A model generated the notes under the pieces. That model was not told where the DNA came from, did not search any database, and saw only the letters and a list, made by a program, of their open reading frames with translations. Below, in pieces: positions 1-8,525 of a stretch of 64,000 nucleotides of DNA. Origin of the DNA: Pyrinomonadaceae bacterium. Its GTDB lineage: Bacteria; Acidobacteriota; Blastocatellia; Pyrinomonadales; Pyrinomonadaceae. Positions within the stretch are counted from its first letter, which is position 1. Every line of letters begins with the position of its first letter. The stretch lies in NCBI GenBank assembly GCA_017983495.1, contig JAGOBH010000003.1, positions 248,001-312,000 of the forward strand. Direction: 5' to 3'. The position numbers and the translations under genes were made by a program.

Positions 1-2
1 TG

Positions 3-1121
3 TTGTGCACAAATACCCGATTCGCAGTATTCACACTTTTGCTGCTGCTCTTGCTGGTTAACACAGCTAATTCCCAAACGACACCTACGCCAACGCCGAC
101 GCCCGACGAAACGGTCCGGGTTGAAACCGAAGAAATAAAAATTAACGTCCTGGCATTCGACGCGAACAGAAAGTTCGTTGACAACGTCCGCATCGAAGAC
201 CTGGTGATCACGGAAAATGACGTCCTGCATCAGGCCACGAGCCTTCGCCGCATTCCGGCGAATGTGGTGATCGTTATGGATACCGGCGGCGAACTTCGGT
301 TGGTGAAGACCATCGACCAAACTCGAAAGACTGCGTCCGCACTTGTTGCTGCCCTACAGCCGACGGCCGCCGTGGCCATTATCCAGTTTTCTGATACGGC
401 CGAGGTCGTGTCAGGCTTGACGACCGATAGGGCCGCGACGGCCGCGGCGATCGGGCGGACGAATTTTGGCCTCGGATCGGACTTTGTCGAGGCTATCCGG
501 CTGGCCACCGAAATGCTTACCCGTAACGGCGTCGAAAACCGGCACGTTGTGTTCATCACAGACGGTACGGGCAACTCGACAGCGGGTTCTGCCCGCACGA
601 ATGCTATGCGGAGGCTGCTCGAGACGGACATAAACGTTCACGTGATCAGCTACACCCGTCTTGAGGCGGCCGCGGCGGAACGATTTACCCGCAATGTTAA
701 TACCAGACCGCAAAGTGCCACCGAGGGTCCGACCGGAATGCCGCGGGAAATGGCTGAACTGCTGCCCAACGGGGCCCGCGACTCTAGAACAGCTCCGCGG
801 ATCGGCCCGACGATCAACCTCGACCGCAGAAAGACCGCTACCTGGAGGCGGCGAAAGGCAGACCTTGAGTCGTCTGAGGCCCAAATGGCAGTTATTACAG
901 AGAGTGCCAACGGCATGATGGTCATTCCTTCGACATTGGAAGAAATGATAGAGCAGACGCCGGCTCTTGCCCGGGTGATCGACGCCAGCTTTGTCCTGAC
1001 CTACATGCCGAAGATACCGCTGAACGAGAAAAAGGGCGAACGGGTTATAACGGTCAACTCGAAACGGGCCGGCCTCGTGGTACAAGGAAAGCGAACGCTG
1101 GTGGTCAAGAAGACGCCTTAA
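3..1121 (+). CDS. Exported vWFA-domain protein (5' end at window edge)
   Basis: The product is an exported protein with a von Willebrand factor A-like fold of the kind common in Acidobacteriota; its role is unknown, and this family is usually presumed to bind proteins or metal at the cell surface. A hydrophobic signal peptide (about residues 6-24) is followed by a TPTPTPTP linker, then a vWFA core from about residue 80 with the strand VVIVMDTGG. The metal-binding DxSxS motif reads DTGGE, so it is degenerate and metal binding is doubtful. The frame is open at base 3 with TTG. Bases 1-2 are TG, so a start codon completed by the base just before the window is likely. No operon partner is visible; the next gene faces it. 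Confidence 0.8.
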   Translation: MCTNTRFAVFTLLLLLLLVNTANSQTTPTPTPTPDETVRVETEEIKINVLAFDANRKFVDNVRIEDLVITENDVLHQATSLRRIPANVVIVMDTGGELRLVKTIDQTRKTASALVAALQPTAAVAIIQFSDTAEVVSGLTTDRAATAAAIGRTNFGLGSDFVEAIRLATEMLTRNGVENRHVVFITDGTGNSTAGSARTNAMRRLLETDINVHVISYTRLEAAAAERFTRNVNTRPQSATEGPTGMPREMAELLPNGARDSRTAPRIGPTINLDRRKTATWRRRKADLESSEAQMAVITESANGMMVIPSTLEEMIEQTPALARVIDASFVLTYMPKIPLNEKKGERVITVNSKRAGLVVQGKRTLVVKKTP

Positions 1122-1303
1122 GTAAATAGTCTTCACTTGTTGAAACCGAAACGAGGCTCGAAGCTCTCCGTGGCGGTTCCACCGAATCGACCGACGGGAA
1201 ATAGAAAGTTCCTGACGAAAGACAAGAGTTTTCCGGCAGTCATGGAACTGTGTGTGTAAGTTTGCAGCTGATAGTTGAAAGCCGCTTCTGATCGGCGGGG
1301 TGT

Positions 1304-4300
1304 TTACTGAACGTCGTCGATCTCGAGCATCGGGCCGGGGTTGCGGAATTCGGGACGGTCGCCAAAGCCGAACATGTCGGGGCCATTTACGAGGTACTGT
1401 TCCGCGGTCTCGACGTCGATCGGGCGTGAAAAATAATAGCCCTGACCGAGCTTGCAGCCGAGCGAACGAAGCAATTCGAGCTGGCGTTCGGTCTCGATGC
1501 CCTCGGCGACGACCTCGAGATCGAGATTTTCGCCGAGCATCAGGATGGTTTTGACGATCGCACCGCTCTTGGCGTCGTCGTCCATGACATGGATGAACGA
1601 ACGGTCGATCTTTAGGCGTTCGAACGGGAACCGCTGAAGATAGCTGAGGCTCGAATAGCCGGTGCCGAAATCGTCGGTCGAAAGATTGACGCCAAGCTCG
1701 TCGAGTTCCGAGAGGACCTTGAGAGCCTTTTCGCTGTGTTCCATGACGGTGCTCTCGGTGACCTCGAGCTTGAGCTGACTCGGTTCGAGCCCGGTATTAA
1801 GCAAAACCTCTTTGACCTGAGCGGTAAGCGTCGGGTGCATAAGCTGTTTGGCTGAGAGATTGACGCTGACCGCGAGCGGGCGGCCGTATTTCCGTTGCCA
1901 TTCGGCGATCTGGCGGCACGATTCGCCGAGGATCCACTTGCCGATCGGAATGATAAGGCCGGTCTCTTCGGCAACGCCGACAAATTCATTTGGCGAAACC
2001 AAACCGTGCTCGGGGTGACGCCAACGGATCAGAGCCTCAAATTCGTAAACGCGGCCGGTGTCGAGTTCGACTATCGGCTGGTACTGTACCTCAAACTCGT
2101 GGCGTTCGACTGCATGCCGCAGATCTGTCTCGACCTGGAGCAGATTCATATTGCGGACGTGCATCTCCTGGTCAAATATCTCGTATCGGGCCTTGCCAGC
2201 CTCTTTAGCACGATACATCGCGGCGTCGGCATCGCGGAGGAAATCTTCGGGTGAGCGTTCGCAGCCGCTCGAAACGATAATGCCGATGCTGGCTGTTGTG
2301 AAAACTTCGTAATTGTCGATTCGAAACGGCTCCGAGATCTTGAGCTGCAGACGCTCGGCAACGCGGGCGACCTCAACCGCGTCGCCGCTGCGGTGCAGCA
2401 AAATGGTAAATTCGTCGCCGCCAAGTCGGGCCACGACGTCGCCGGGGCGAACGCAGGCCGAGAGCCGTTCGGCGATAGCGACAAGAAGCTTGTCGCCGAC
2501 CGCGTGGCCGAGACTGTCGTTGATCACCTTGAACCGGTCTAGATCGAGAAAGAGCACGGCGAACCGCGCAAACTCATTGCCATCCGCACGTTCGACCGCC
2601 TTTCCGAGGTGATTCATAAACTCGACGCGGTTCGGCAGATCGGTCAGCGGGTCATGCAGAGCATAATGACGCAGCTTTTCCTCGGCAAGGTTGCGTTCGG
2701 TAATGTCGCGGAAACAGCAGACGCGGCCGACCGGCACATCTTCCATAAACTGCGGCTGTGAATACCGCTCGTAAATCCGGCCGTCCTTTAGCTCGATTAT
2801 CTCGGTCGTCGTCGCCATCGGGTTGGCAAAGAGAGATTCGAGCCGAGCTAGGAACTGCTCTGGCTCAGCGACCTGGCCGGCGATCCATTGACAGAGATTG
2901 ACCCCTTCGCCGGATTCGATCAGCGATGCGGGAACCTTCCACATCTCGACAAACTTCTTGTTCGAAGTGATTACGCGATGGTCGAGACTCATGACGACGA
3001 TGCCGTCCGCAGTCGATTCGAATGTCGATGCAAAGAGCGAGATGGTATTGTGGAGCGATTCCTGCGCGTGCTTGCGTTCGCTGATGTCGCGTCCGATGCC
3101 CTGGACGCCGACCGGAAGTCCGTTATTGACGATCAGCCGGGTGCTCATCTCAAGCGGAACGCGGCGGCCGTCCTTGGCTATGATCTCGAGCTCGTAGGTC
3201 GTGGGTCGCTCGTCGATCATCTTTTTGGCCGTCATCGTCTTAGCCGACTCAAGAAATTCGGGTGCGACGACGTCTGCGATCGACATCGACAAGGTTTCCT
3301 CGCGTGTATAACCCGTGATAATTTCGCCGGCACGATTGAGCGAGGTGAATCGGCCCTGCAGATCATGCGTGTAGATCAGATCGTTGGCGTTTTCGAATAG
3401 CTCACGGTAACGCTCTTCGTTCTTGCGGCTGATCTCTTCGGCACGTTTGCGCTCGGTAATGTCTCGGGCGACGCCCTGTATCGCGATAGCCTCGCCATTC
3501 TTTCTGATCACGCTGCTGTTCACCTCGAGCGTGACCCGCGTGCCGTCCTTGCGGATGCAATCCATCTCATAGACGGTCTGTTCGGTGGTGCCGGCGATCT
3601 TTTGAGCGAGATGGCGCTTTGCGATCTTTAGATGCTCTGGAGCCGTTACCGCGGCCATGTTGAGTGCTAGTGCCTCTTCTTTTGTGTATCCGAAGATGCG
3701 TGACGCGGCTTGATTGATCGAGATGTAGTTGCCCTGAAGGTCGTGTACGTAGATGATGTCGTTGGCGTTCTCAAACAGCTGACGGTATCGAGCCTCGCTG
3801 TCCATTAAGGCGATGTCGGCACGGCGGCGTTCCGTTACATCCTGCCACATGACCATGCCGGCGAATATCTCGTCGTTCTCATCCCGGACAGGGACGATAT
3901 TGATCTCGTACGAAGCGTTTTCACGATCGATCTCAAGCGAGATCTTTTCACCGCAGAGCGCCTGGCGATAGTAGCCGGCCCACTCGTCGAAAACATCCTT
4001 AGGAAAGGTCTCGGCAAGGGTCTTGCCCTCAAACATCTCCTGGGAAAAATTATGCTCGGAAAGTTGGGCACCGTCCGCGAGCGTGTATCGCAGGTCGTGA
4101 TCAAATAGCAGAACCGCCGTCTGCGGAATGTGACGGGCGAGTGTGCGATACAGCCTTTCGCGCTTTTGGAGCTCGAGTACTGCGAGCTTTCGCTCGGTCA
4201 CATCCAGAATAACGCCCTGCCAACAGATCGGAATGCCGTTTTCGTCCTTAATAAAGCAACTGCGGTCTCGAACCCAAAAGGTCGTTCCGTCACTGCCGAT

Positions 4301-4645
4301 TATCCGGTATTCAAAATCGATGCCCTCGCCGGCCAGCATCGCACTCTTTGTGCCGCCCAGAACACGTTCGCGGTCTTGCTCATGGATCACGTGCACCCAA
4401 ATATTCGGGTTGGTCATCCATTTCTCGAGTGGATAGCCGAACTTCTCGACCGTTGGGCTGATGTAGATAGGCGTGTACGGCGGCTCCGGCTCAACAGCGT
4501 AGAACATCACCGGAAGATTCTCGATAAATCCGCGAAATGTCCGATCGCTGACGCCCGCTCCATTCGGATAATGAATGTATTGCGGCGTTTCGACAGACGT
4601 CGACAGTTCGGAATTAAGAACCAATTTAGATCGGCTATTTGCCAT
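1304..4645 (-). CDS. Five-PAS GGDEF-EAL cyclic-di-GMP signalling protein
   Basis: This is a soluble sensor that probably makes and/or breaks cyclic di-GMP. Five PAS/PAC units fill roughly residues 20-655, each ending in a DITERK-like PAC tail. A GGDEF domain (about 660-830) carries an intact RLGGDEF site, and an EAL domain (about 845-1095) carries FEALIRW and DDFGTGYSSL. Both catalytic signatures look intact, so a bifunctional enzyme is possible. There is no membrane segment, so the signals sensed are probably cytosolic. I chose the ATG at 4645; a TTG four codons upstream (4657) is possible, and neither has a strong ribosome site. It is divergent from the dioxygenase gene across about 210 bp that must hold both promoters. 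Confidence 0.93.
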   Translation of the reverse strand: MANSRSKLVLNSELSTSVETPQYIHYPNGAGVSDRTFRGFIENLPVMFYAVEPEPPYTPIYISPTVEKFGYPLEKWMTNPNIWVHVIHEQDRERVLGGTKSAMLAGEGIDFEYRIIGSDGTTFWVRDRSCFIKDENGIPICWQGVILDVTERKLAVLELQKRERLYRTLARHIPQTAVLLFDHDLRYTLADGAQLSEHNFSQEMFEGKTLAETFPKDVFDEWAGYYRQALCGEKISLEIDRENASYEINIVPVRDENDEIFAGMVMWQDVTERRRADIALMDSEARYRQLFENANDIIYVHDLQGNYISINQAASRIFGYTKEEALALNMAAVTAPEHLKIAKRHLAQKIAGTTEQTVYEMDCIRKDGTRVTLEVNSSVIRKNGEAIAIQGVARDITERKRAEEISRKNEERYRELFENANDLIYTHDLQGRFTSLNRAGEIITGYTREETLSMSIADVVAPEFLESAKTMTAKKMIDERPTTYELEIIAKDGRRVPLEMSTRLIVNNGLPVGVQGIGRDISERKHAQESLHNTISLFASTFESTADGIVVMSLDHRVITSNKKFVEMWKVPASLIESGEGVNLCQWIAGQVAEPEQFLARLESLFANPMATTTEIIELKDGRIYERYSQPQFMEDVPVGRVCCFRDITERNLAEEKLRHYALHDPLTDLPNRVEFMNHLGKAVERADGNEFARFAVLFLDLDRFKVINDSLGHAVGDKLLVAIAERLSACVRPGDVVARLGGDEFTILLHRSGDAVEVARVAERLQLKISEPFRIDNYEVFTTASIGIIVSSGCERSPEDFLRDADAAMYRAKEAGKARYEIFDQEMHVRNMNLLQVETDLRHAVERHEFEVQYQPIVELDTGRVYEFEALIRWRHPEHGLVSPNEFVGVAEETGLIIPIGKWILGESCRQIAEWQRKYGRPLAVSVNLSAKQLMHPTLTAQVKEVLLNTGLEPSQLKLEVTESTVMEHSEKALKVLSELDELGVNLSTDDFGTGYSSLSYLQRFPFERLKIDRSFIHVMDDDAKSGAIVKTILMLGENLDLEVVAEGIETERQLELLRSLGCKLGQGYYFSRPIDVETAEQYLVNGPDMFGFGDRPEFRNPGPMLEIDDVQ

Positions 4646-4857
4646 ATTGGCGAACAAGGAGTCTATTGTCCGTTATTTACACGTAGGAAGCGTGGTGCTA
4701 ATTTGGATGCGTAACTTGTTTAAGTTATTGATCTTACGGTCTAATGTGAAATGTCGTGGGTGGTCGGACTCTGTCAGGGAGCAATAGTCCAACTTCAATA
4801 CTAGCATTTCACGTTGTATTCTGGCTATACTTTTTTCGCAGCAGAAATGGGGCAAAG

Positions 4858-5730
4858 ATGGACATTAATTTGGACCAAGATCTTTCGCTAAAGCACAAGC
4901 CGATCACTGAGACCTTTGCGTCAAATATCGTGGAGACGCCCTCGGCCGACGAGATCTCGTTTTTTGATGAGAACGGCTTTGTCGCGGGAATAAAGATCCT
5001 CGACGCGGATCAGATCGACGCTCTCCGCGATGAACTGGGGCGGCTGATGCAGCCCGAGATGCGAGACGATCCCCGTTTCTACGAATACCATCGAAACGAG
5101 TCCGGCAGGCAAGATAGTGTCCTGTTTCATGCACTTGGTGCGTGGCGTGTTTCGGAGCTGTTTCACGATCTGATCTTTCATCCCGCAATTGTCGCAGCGG
5201 CGGAAAAGCTCTTGCGAGGGCCGGTGCGATTTTGGCACGACCAGCTTTTTGTAAAGCCCGCGTTTGACGGCGGTGTCGTCGCATGGCATCAGGATTACTC
5301 ATATTGGACGCGAACCACGCCGATGTCACATCTGACATGTTGGATCGGGCTGGACGATTCGACTGTTGAAAACGGATGTATTCACTATGTTCCGGGCAGC
5401 CACCGATGGCCGCTGCTGCCTCGGACGGACCTCGCCGGCGATATGGAAGCGATCATCGATGTGCTTACAGATGAACAACGAGATGCTTTTACACCCGTAC
5501 CGATCGAGCTGTCGGTAGGGCATTCCAGCTTTCATCATCCGATGACGGTCCACGGTTCGTATGCAAACAGATCGGCACGGCCGCGACGTGCGATCGTTCT
5601 CAACTTTATCCGCGACGGCGTGTGCTCAGACACGGATGAGCCGTTGCTTGCCGGTGTGCCGCCGACCGGTCGCGGCAATCCGCTCGGCGGACGGTTTTTC
5701 CCGCTCGTATCAGCTTTCGGACAGAGCTGA
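4858..5730 (+). CDS. Phytanoyl-CoA dioxygenase (PhyH) family oxygenase
   Basis: The protein (290 aa) is a non-haem Fe(II)/2-oxoglutarate-dependent oxygenase of the PhyH family, which hydroxylates varied small substrates; the substrate here cannot be read from sequence. The facial iron triad is visible as WHQDY (about residue 143, His and Asp) and a distal His in MTVHGS (about residue 228). A downstream Arg suited to 2-oxoglutarate lies in RPRRAI. There is no signal peptide. The ATG at 4858 is chosen over upstream in-frame codons because homology begins only after it; the ribosome site is weak. The next gene, an exported dipeptidase, follows after 44 bp. Confidence 0.85.
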   Translation: MDINLDQDLSLKHKPITETFASNIVETPSADEISFFDENGFVAGIKILDADQIDALRDELGRLMQPEMRDDPRFYEYHRNESGRQDSVLFHALGAWRVSELFHDLIFHPAIVAAAEKLLRGPVRFWHDQLFVKPAFDGGVVAWHQDYSYWTRTTPMSHLTCWIGLDDSTVENGCIHYVPGSHRWPLLPRTDLAGDMEAIIDVLTDEQRDAFTPVPIELSVGHSSFHHPMTVHGSYANRSARPRRAIVLNFIRDGVCSDTDEPLLAGVPPTGRGNPLGGRFFPLVSAFGQS

Positions 5731-5774
5731 AAAAGGCTAAACTTATCGCAACTCTACGGCGCCTCAACAAATAT

Positions 5775-7046
5775 ATGAAAACCATCATTTCCGCACTTCT
5801 TTTGATCTGTTTCGGTCTCACTGCGTTTGGCCAGACGATGCCGAAAGACGCCGACGCCAAGCTCTGGGCACAGGCTCTGAAAATACACAAAAAGGCGATC
5901 ATTATTGACGGGCATAACGATATTACAAGCCCGATGGTCGATGAGGATTTCGATCTGGCGTCAAACTCGGTCGGTAAGTTTCACAAGGACGGCGACCCGT
6001 TTCATACCGATCTGGCGAGGCTAAAGGCCGGAGGTGTGACGGGCGAATTCTTTTCGATCTACGTCTCGGGCACGACGCTGAAGACCGGTGGAGCTATGCG
6101 TCGGGCAATGGACCTGATCGATGCGACGAATCGCGAGGTCGAAAGACATCCCGCGGAACTGATGAGCTGTACAACAGCGGCCGATATCCGGCGTGCGAAG
6201 AAGATGGGCAAGGTCTGTGTTCTGATGGGTATTGAGGGTGGTTACGCGATCGAGAATTCCCTGTACGCCCTTCGCAACTTCTATCGGCTCGGCATTCGAT
6301 ATATGACGTTGACGCACAACGTGACGCACGACTGGGCAGACGCACACCGCGATACTCCGAAGAACAACGGGCTGTCAGATTTTGGCAAAGAGGTTGTTCG
6401 CGAGATGAACCGACTTGGGATGTTCGTCGACATTTCGCACGTTTCCGAAAAGGTGATGAACGACGTGCTGGATATCACGACCGCACCGATCATCGCCTCT
6501 CATTCAAACGCCAGAGCCGTCAACGACCACACGCGAAACGTCTCGGACGCCGTGCTTAAGCGTGTCGCCAAAAACGGCGGCGTTATCATGATCAATTTCT
6601 ACCCGTCATTTCTCGATGCACGCACCAACAAGGAAGAGAATGACAGGGCGGCGAAGCTCAAACCGCAGCTCGATGCTCTTCGCGAACAATTCAAGAATGA
6701 CACACAGGCTTACAACGAAGCGGAGCGAAAGTTATTTGCCGAGAACCCGATCTACGTTGCGCCGTACACGCGTGTGGTTGACCACATCGACCATATCAAA
6801 CAAGTTGCCGGTATCGATAACGTCGGCATCGGCTCGGACTACGACGGCGTACCGTTCCTGCCGGCCGGAATGAACGGTGTCGAAGATCTCGTGCTGATCA
6901 CCTACGAAATGCTCCGACGCGGTTACTCGGAGACCGACATTCGCAAAGTGCTCGGAGAGAATATGCTGCGGGCAATGTCACAAATGGAGAAAGCCGCCGG
7001 CTCACGCCAGATCAGCGGGCAGGGAAGTTTGAAGAAGCTAAAGTGA
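5775..7046 (+). CDS. Exported membrane dipeptidase (M19, renal dipeptidase family)
   Basis: A zinc-dependent dipeptidase of peptidase family M19, which splits dipeptides and sometimes D-amino-acid or beta-lactam substrates. A signal peptide covers residues 1-19 (hydrophobic core, then AFGQ). The first metal-binding pair is IDGHND (about residue 47), followed by the bridging Glu in MGIEGG, and His residues in DISHVSEK and ASHSNAR. GSDYDGVPF is the C-terminal family signature. At 423 aa it is full length. It is probably periplasmic or outer-membrane associated and, with the P1 and M20 peptidases elsewhere in the window, fits a peptide-scavenging lifestyle. The DUF4160 gene starts one base after its stop. 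Confidence 0.92.
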   Translation: MKTIISALLLICFGLTAFGQTMPKDADAKLWAQALKIHKKAIIIDGHNDITSPMVDEDFDLASNSVGKFHKDGDPFHTDLARLKAGGVTGEFFSIYVSGTTLKTGGAMRRAMDLIDATNREVERHPAELMSCTTAADIRRAKKMGKVCVLMGIEGGYAIENSLYALRNFYRLGIRYMTLTHNVTHDWADAHRDTPKNNGLSDFGKEVVREMNRLGMFVDISHVSEKVMNDVLDITTAPIIASHSNARAVNDHTRNVSDAVLKRVAKNGGVIMINFYPSFLDARTNKEENDRAAKLKPQLDALREQFKNDTQAYNEAERKLFAENPIYVAPYTRVVDHIDHIKQVAGIDNVGIGSDYDGVPFLPAGMNGVEDLVLITYEMLRRGYSETDIRKVLGENMLRAMSQMEKAAGSRQISGQGSLKKLK

Positions 7047-7047
7047 T

Positions 7048-7317
7048 ATGCCCGAGCTTTGTAGATTCTTTGGGATAATTATTAGGATGTATTGGGAGGC
7101 AAACGAGCCTCACCACACGCCCCATTTTCATGCATACTATCAAGATGACGTCGCGGTTTTCGGAATCGACCCGATCGAGCTAGTTGTCGGCTCGATACCG
7201 CGAAGGCAGCAGCGTTTGATCGAGGCGTGGGCGGAACTTCACCAAGCCGAACTCATTGCCGATTGGCAGCGACTACATGCCGGACAGGTTCCTTTGCCAA
7301 TTCAGCCGCTAAAATAG
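7048..7317 (+). CDS. DUF4160 family small protein
   Basis: An 89-residue cytosolic protein with the DUF4160 pattern: N-terminal LCRFFGIIIRMY, then HHTPHFHAYYQDD with clustered histidines, and a C-terminal helix WAELHQAELIADW. The biochemical function is unknown. DUF4160 genes are commonly found next to DUF2442 genes, as here, and the pairing has the size and layout of a toxin-antitoxin-like module, though activity is not established. It begins one base after the dipeptidase stop, which suggests co-transcription, and the DUF2442 gene follows after 14 bp. Confidence 0.8.
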   Translation: MPELCRFFGIIIRMYWEANEPHHTPHFHAYYQDDVAVFGIDPIELVVGSIPRRQQRLIEAWAELHQAELIADWQRLHAGQVPLPIQPLK

Positions 7318-7331
7318 AGTATAATTGAGAA

Positions 7332-7628
7332 ATGAAGCACCGGTTTTACAGGGTTGAATCGTTTGAAATTGTCGGGCCGTACATCCTAGATGTTCGGTTC
7401 GACGATGAAAAAACAGTGCGTATTAACTTCGAGCCTGTTTTACACGGCGGACTCTATGGCCCTTTGCGCGACCTTTCCGTTTTCGATCAAGTAAAGATCG
7501 ATCCTGAAGTCAAAACTCTAGTATGGCCTAACGGGGCCGACTTTAATCCGTCGACTTTGCACGATTGGGAAGAAAATAGTGAAGCGATGCGAAAACAAGC
7601 CGAAAAATGGGAACTGATTGCCGCATAA
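7332..7628 (+). CDS. DUF2442 family small protein
   Basis: A 98-residue protein with the DUF2442 fold signature: a beta-rich N-terminus (YILDVRFDDEKTVRINFEPVL), GPLRDLSVFDQVKID in the middle, and the characteristic end VWPNGADFNPSTLHDWE. The function is unknown. It sits directly downstream of the DUF4160 gene, its usual partner, with a short spacer, so the two are probably made together. There is no export signal. The ATG is preceded by an A-rich AATTGAGAA stretch that may serve as a weak ribosome site. Confidence 0.82.
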   Translation: MKHRFYRVESFEIVGPYILDVRFDDEKTVRINFEPVLHGGLYGPLRDLSVFDQVKIDPEVKTLVWPNGADFNPSTLHDWEENSEAMRKQAEKWELIAA

Positions 7629-7688
7629 GGATCAATTGCTGGGAGTAATGTTCCCTCCTGTTGGTGACGGGTAGCGGTTGGGATACAG

Positions 7689-8480
7689 CTACTCAATCGA
7701 GAATGTATATTCCACCTGCCGCAACGTGGTCACAGGTTTGCCGTTCTTTATCGCCGGGGTGAAGACAATTCTCTTTGATGCTTTGACCGCTTCCACGGAA
7801 AAGTTCGAGCCCGGTGATCTCACAGGTGTCGCTGCGGTGACTTTCCCGTCTGCAGAAAACATCACCCAAAGTATAACTGTACCCTGTCCATTTCTTGCTT
7901 CGGGGTATCTAGGAAACGGCTTCGCGGTGATCTTAATGTTCACATCCAGCTCATCCATCGAATAAGCCAACTCTCCCCTTTTGAGTAGGTTATTAATGGC
8001 GTAAAGAAACTGCCCTTTAAGTATCCACTCGTTGTCCATTGAAACATCGCTCTTCAGGGTAAACGCACGCTCGGCACTAGCAAGTGATGTTTGAATCGCA
8101 GGAACGTAGTTAAGAAGCTCAACCGACAATTGTTTTACAAGCGTGACTGGAGAATCGCCGGCCTTTACCACTTTCGGTTGGACCAATAGTCCTTTCTCGA
8201 TATGTTGATACCCGCTCTTAAAAGATCTCTCGAAAGCTTTTTTCGCGTCTTTTACTTTTCCAAGCCGCTCATACGACAACCCGAGGTAATAAAGATCCTT
8301 GAAGTCTGAACTGGCCTGGAGTTTTGTGACCGCGTTGGCAAAGTCCCCTTTTTTATAGAGATCAATGCCAACGCTGTCGTTCGTTTCCTGCGGGTATAGA
8401 GGCGTAGCGAGTGCTAAAAACAATGCGAACAAAAAGAACCCGCAAACAAGATCGAATCTCGATGTCCTCTTCGTATTCAT
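7689..8480 (-). CDS. Exported TPR protein with TonB C-terminal domain
   Basis: An exported 263-residue protein. A signal segment lies at about residues 12-30 (LVCGFFLFALFLALATPLYP), followed by one or two TPR-like helices (LYYLGLSYERLGKVKDAKKAFERSF, quoted in part: YYLGLSYERLG) and a TonB C-terminal domain at about 185-263 with YPEARNGQGTVILWV and the closing VEYTFSIE. Acidobacteria carry many such TonB-C proteins that lack the usual inner-membrane proline-rich TonB arm; here too there is no Pro-rich spacer, so energy transduction is not implied. The gene is convergent with the DUF2442 gene and lies 45 bp downstream of secA on the same strand. Confidence 0.82.
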   Translation of the reverse strand: MNTKRTSRFDLVCGFFLFALFLALATPLYPQETNDSVGIDLYKKGDFANAVTKLQASSDFKDLYYLGLSYERLGKVKDAKKAFERSFKSGYQHIEKGLLVQPKVVKAGDSPVTLVKQLSVELLNYVPAIQTSLASAERAFTLKSDVSMDNEWILKGQFLYAINNLLKRGELAYSMDELDVNIKITAKPFPRYPEARNGQGTVILWVMFSADGKVTAATPVRSPGSNFSVEAVKASKRIVFTPAIKNGKPVTTLRQVEYTFSIE

Positions 8481-8525
8481 TTCGTCCGCTCCACAAGAAT
8501 AATAGATATAGAGCCTGAATGAAAC

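Noticed and set aside
1122..1303. tRNA or small RNA in the first gap and elsewhere
   Set aside because: No cloverleaf, no T-loop sequence GTTCGAATC and no rRNA-like segments were seen in any gap of the window.
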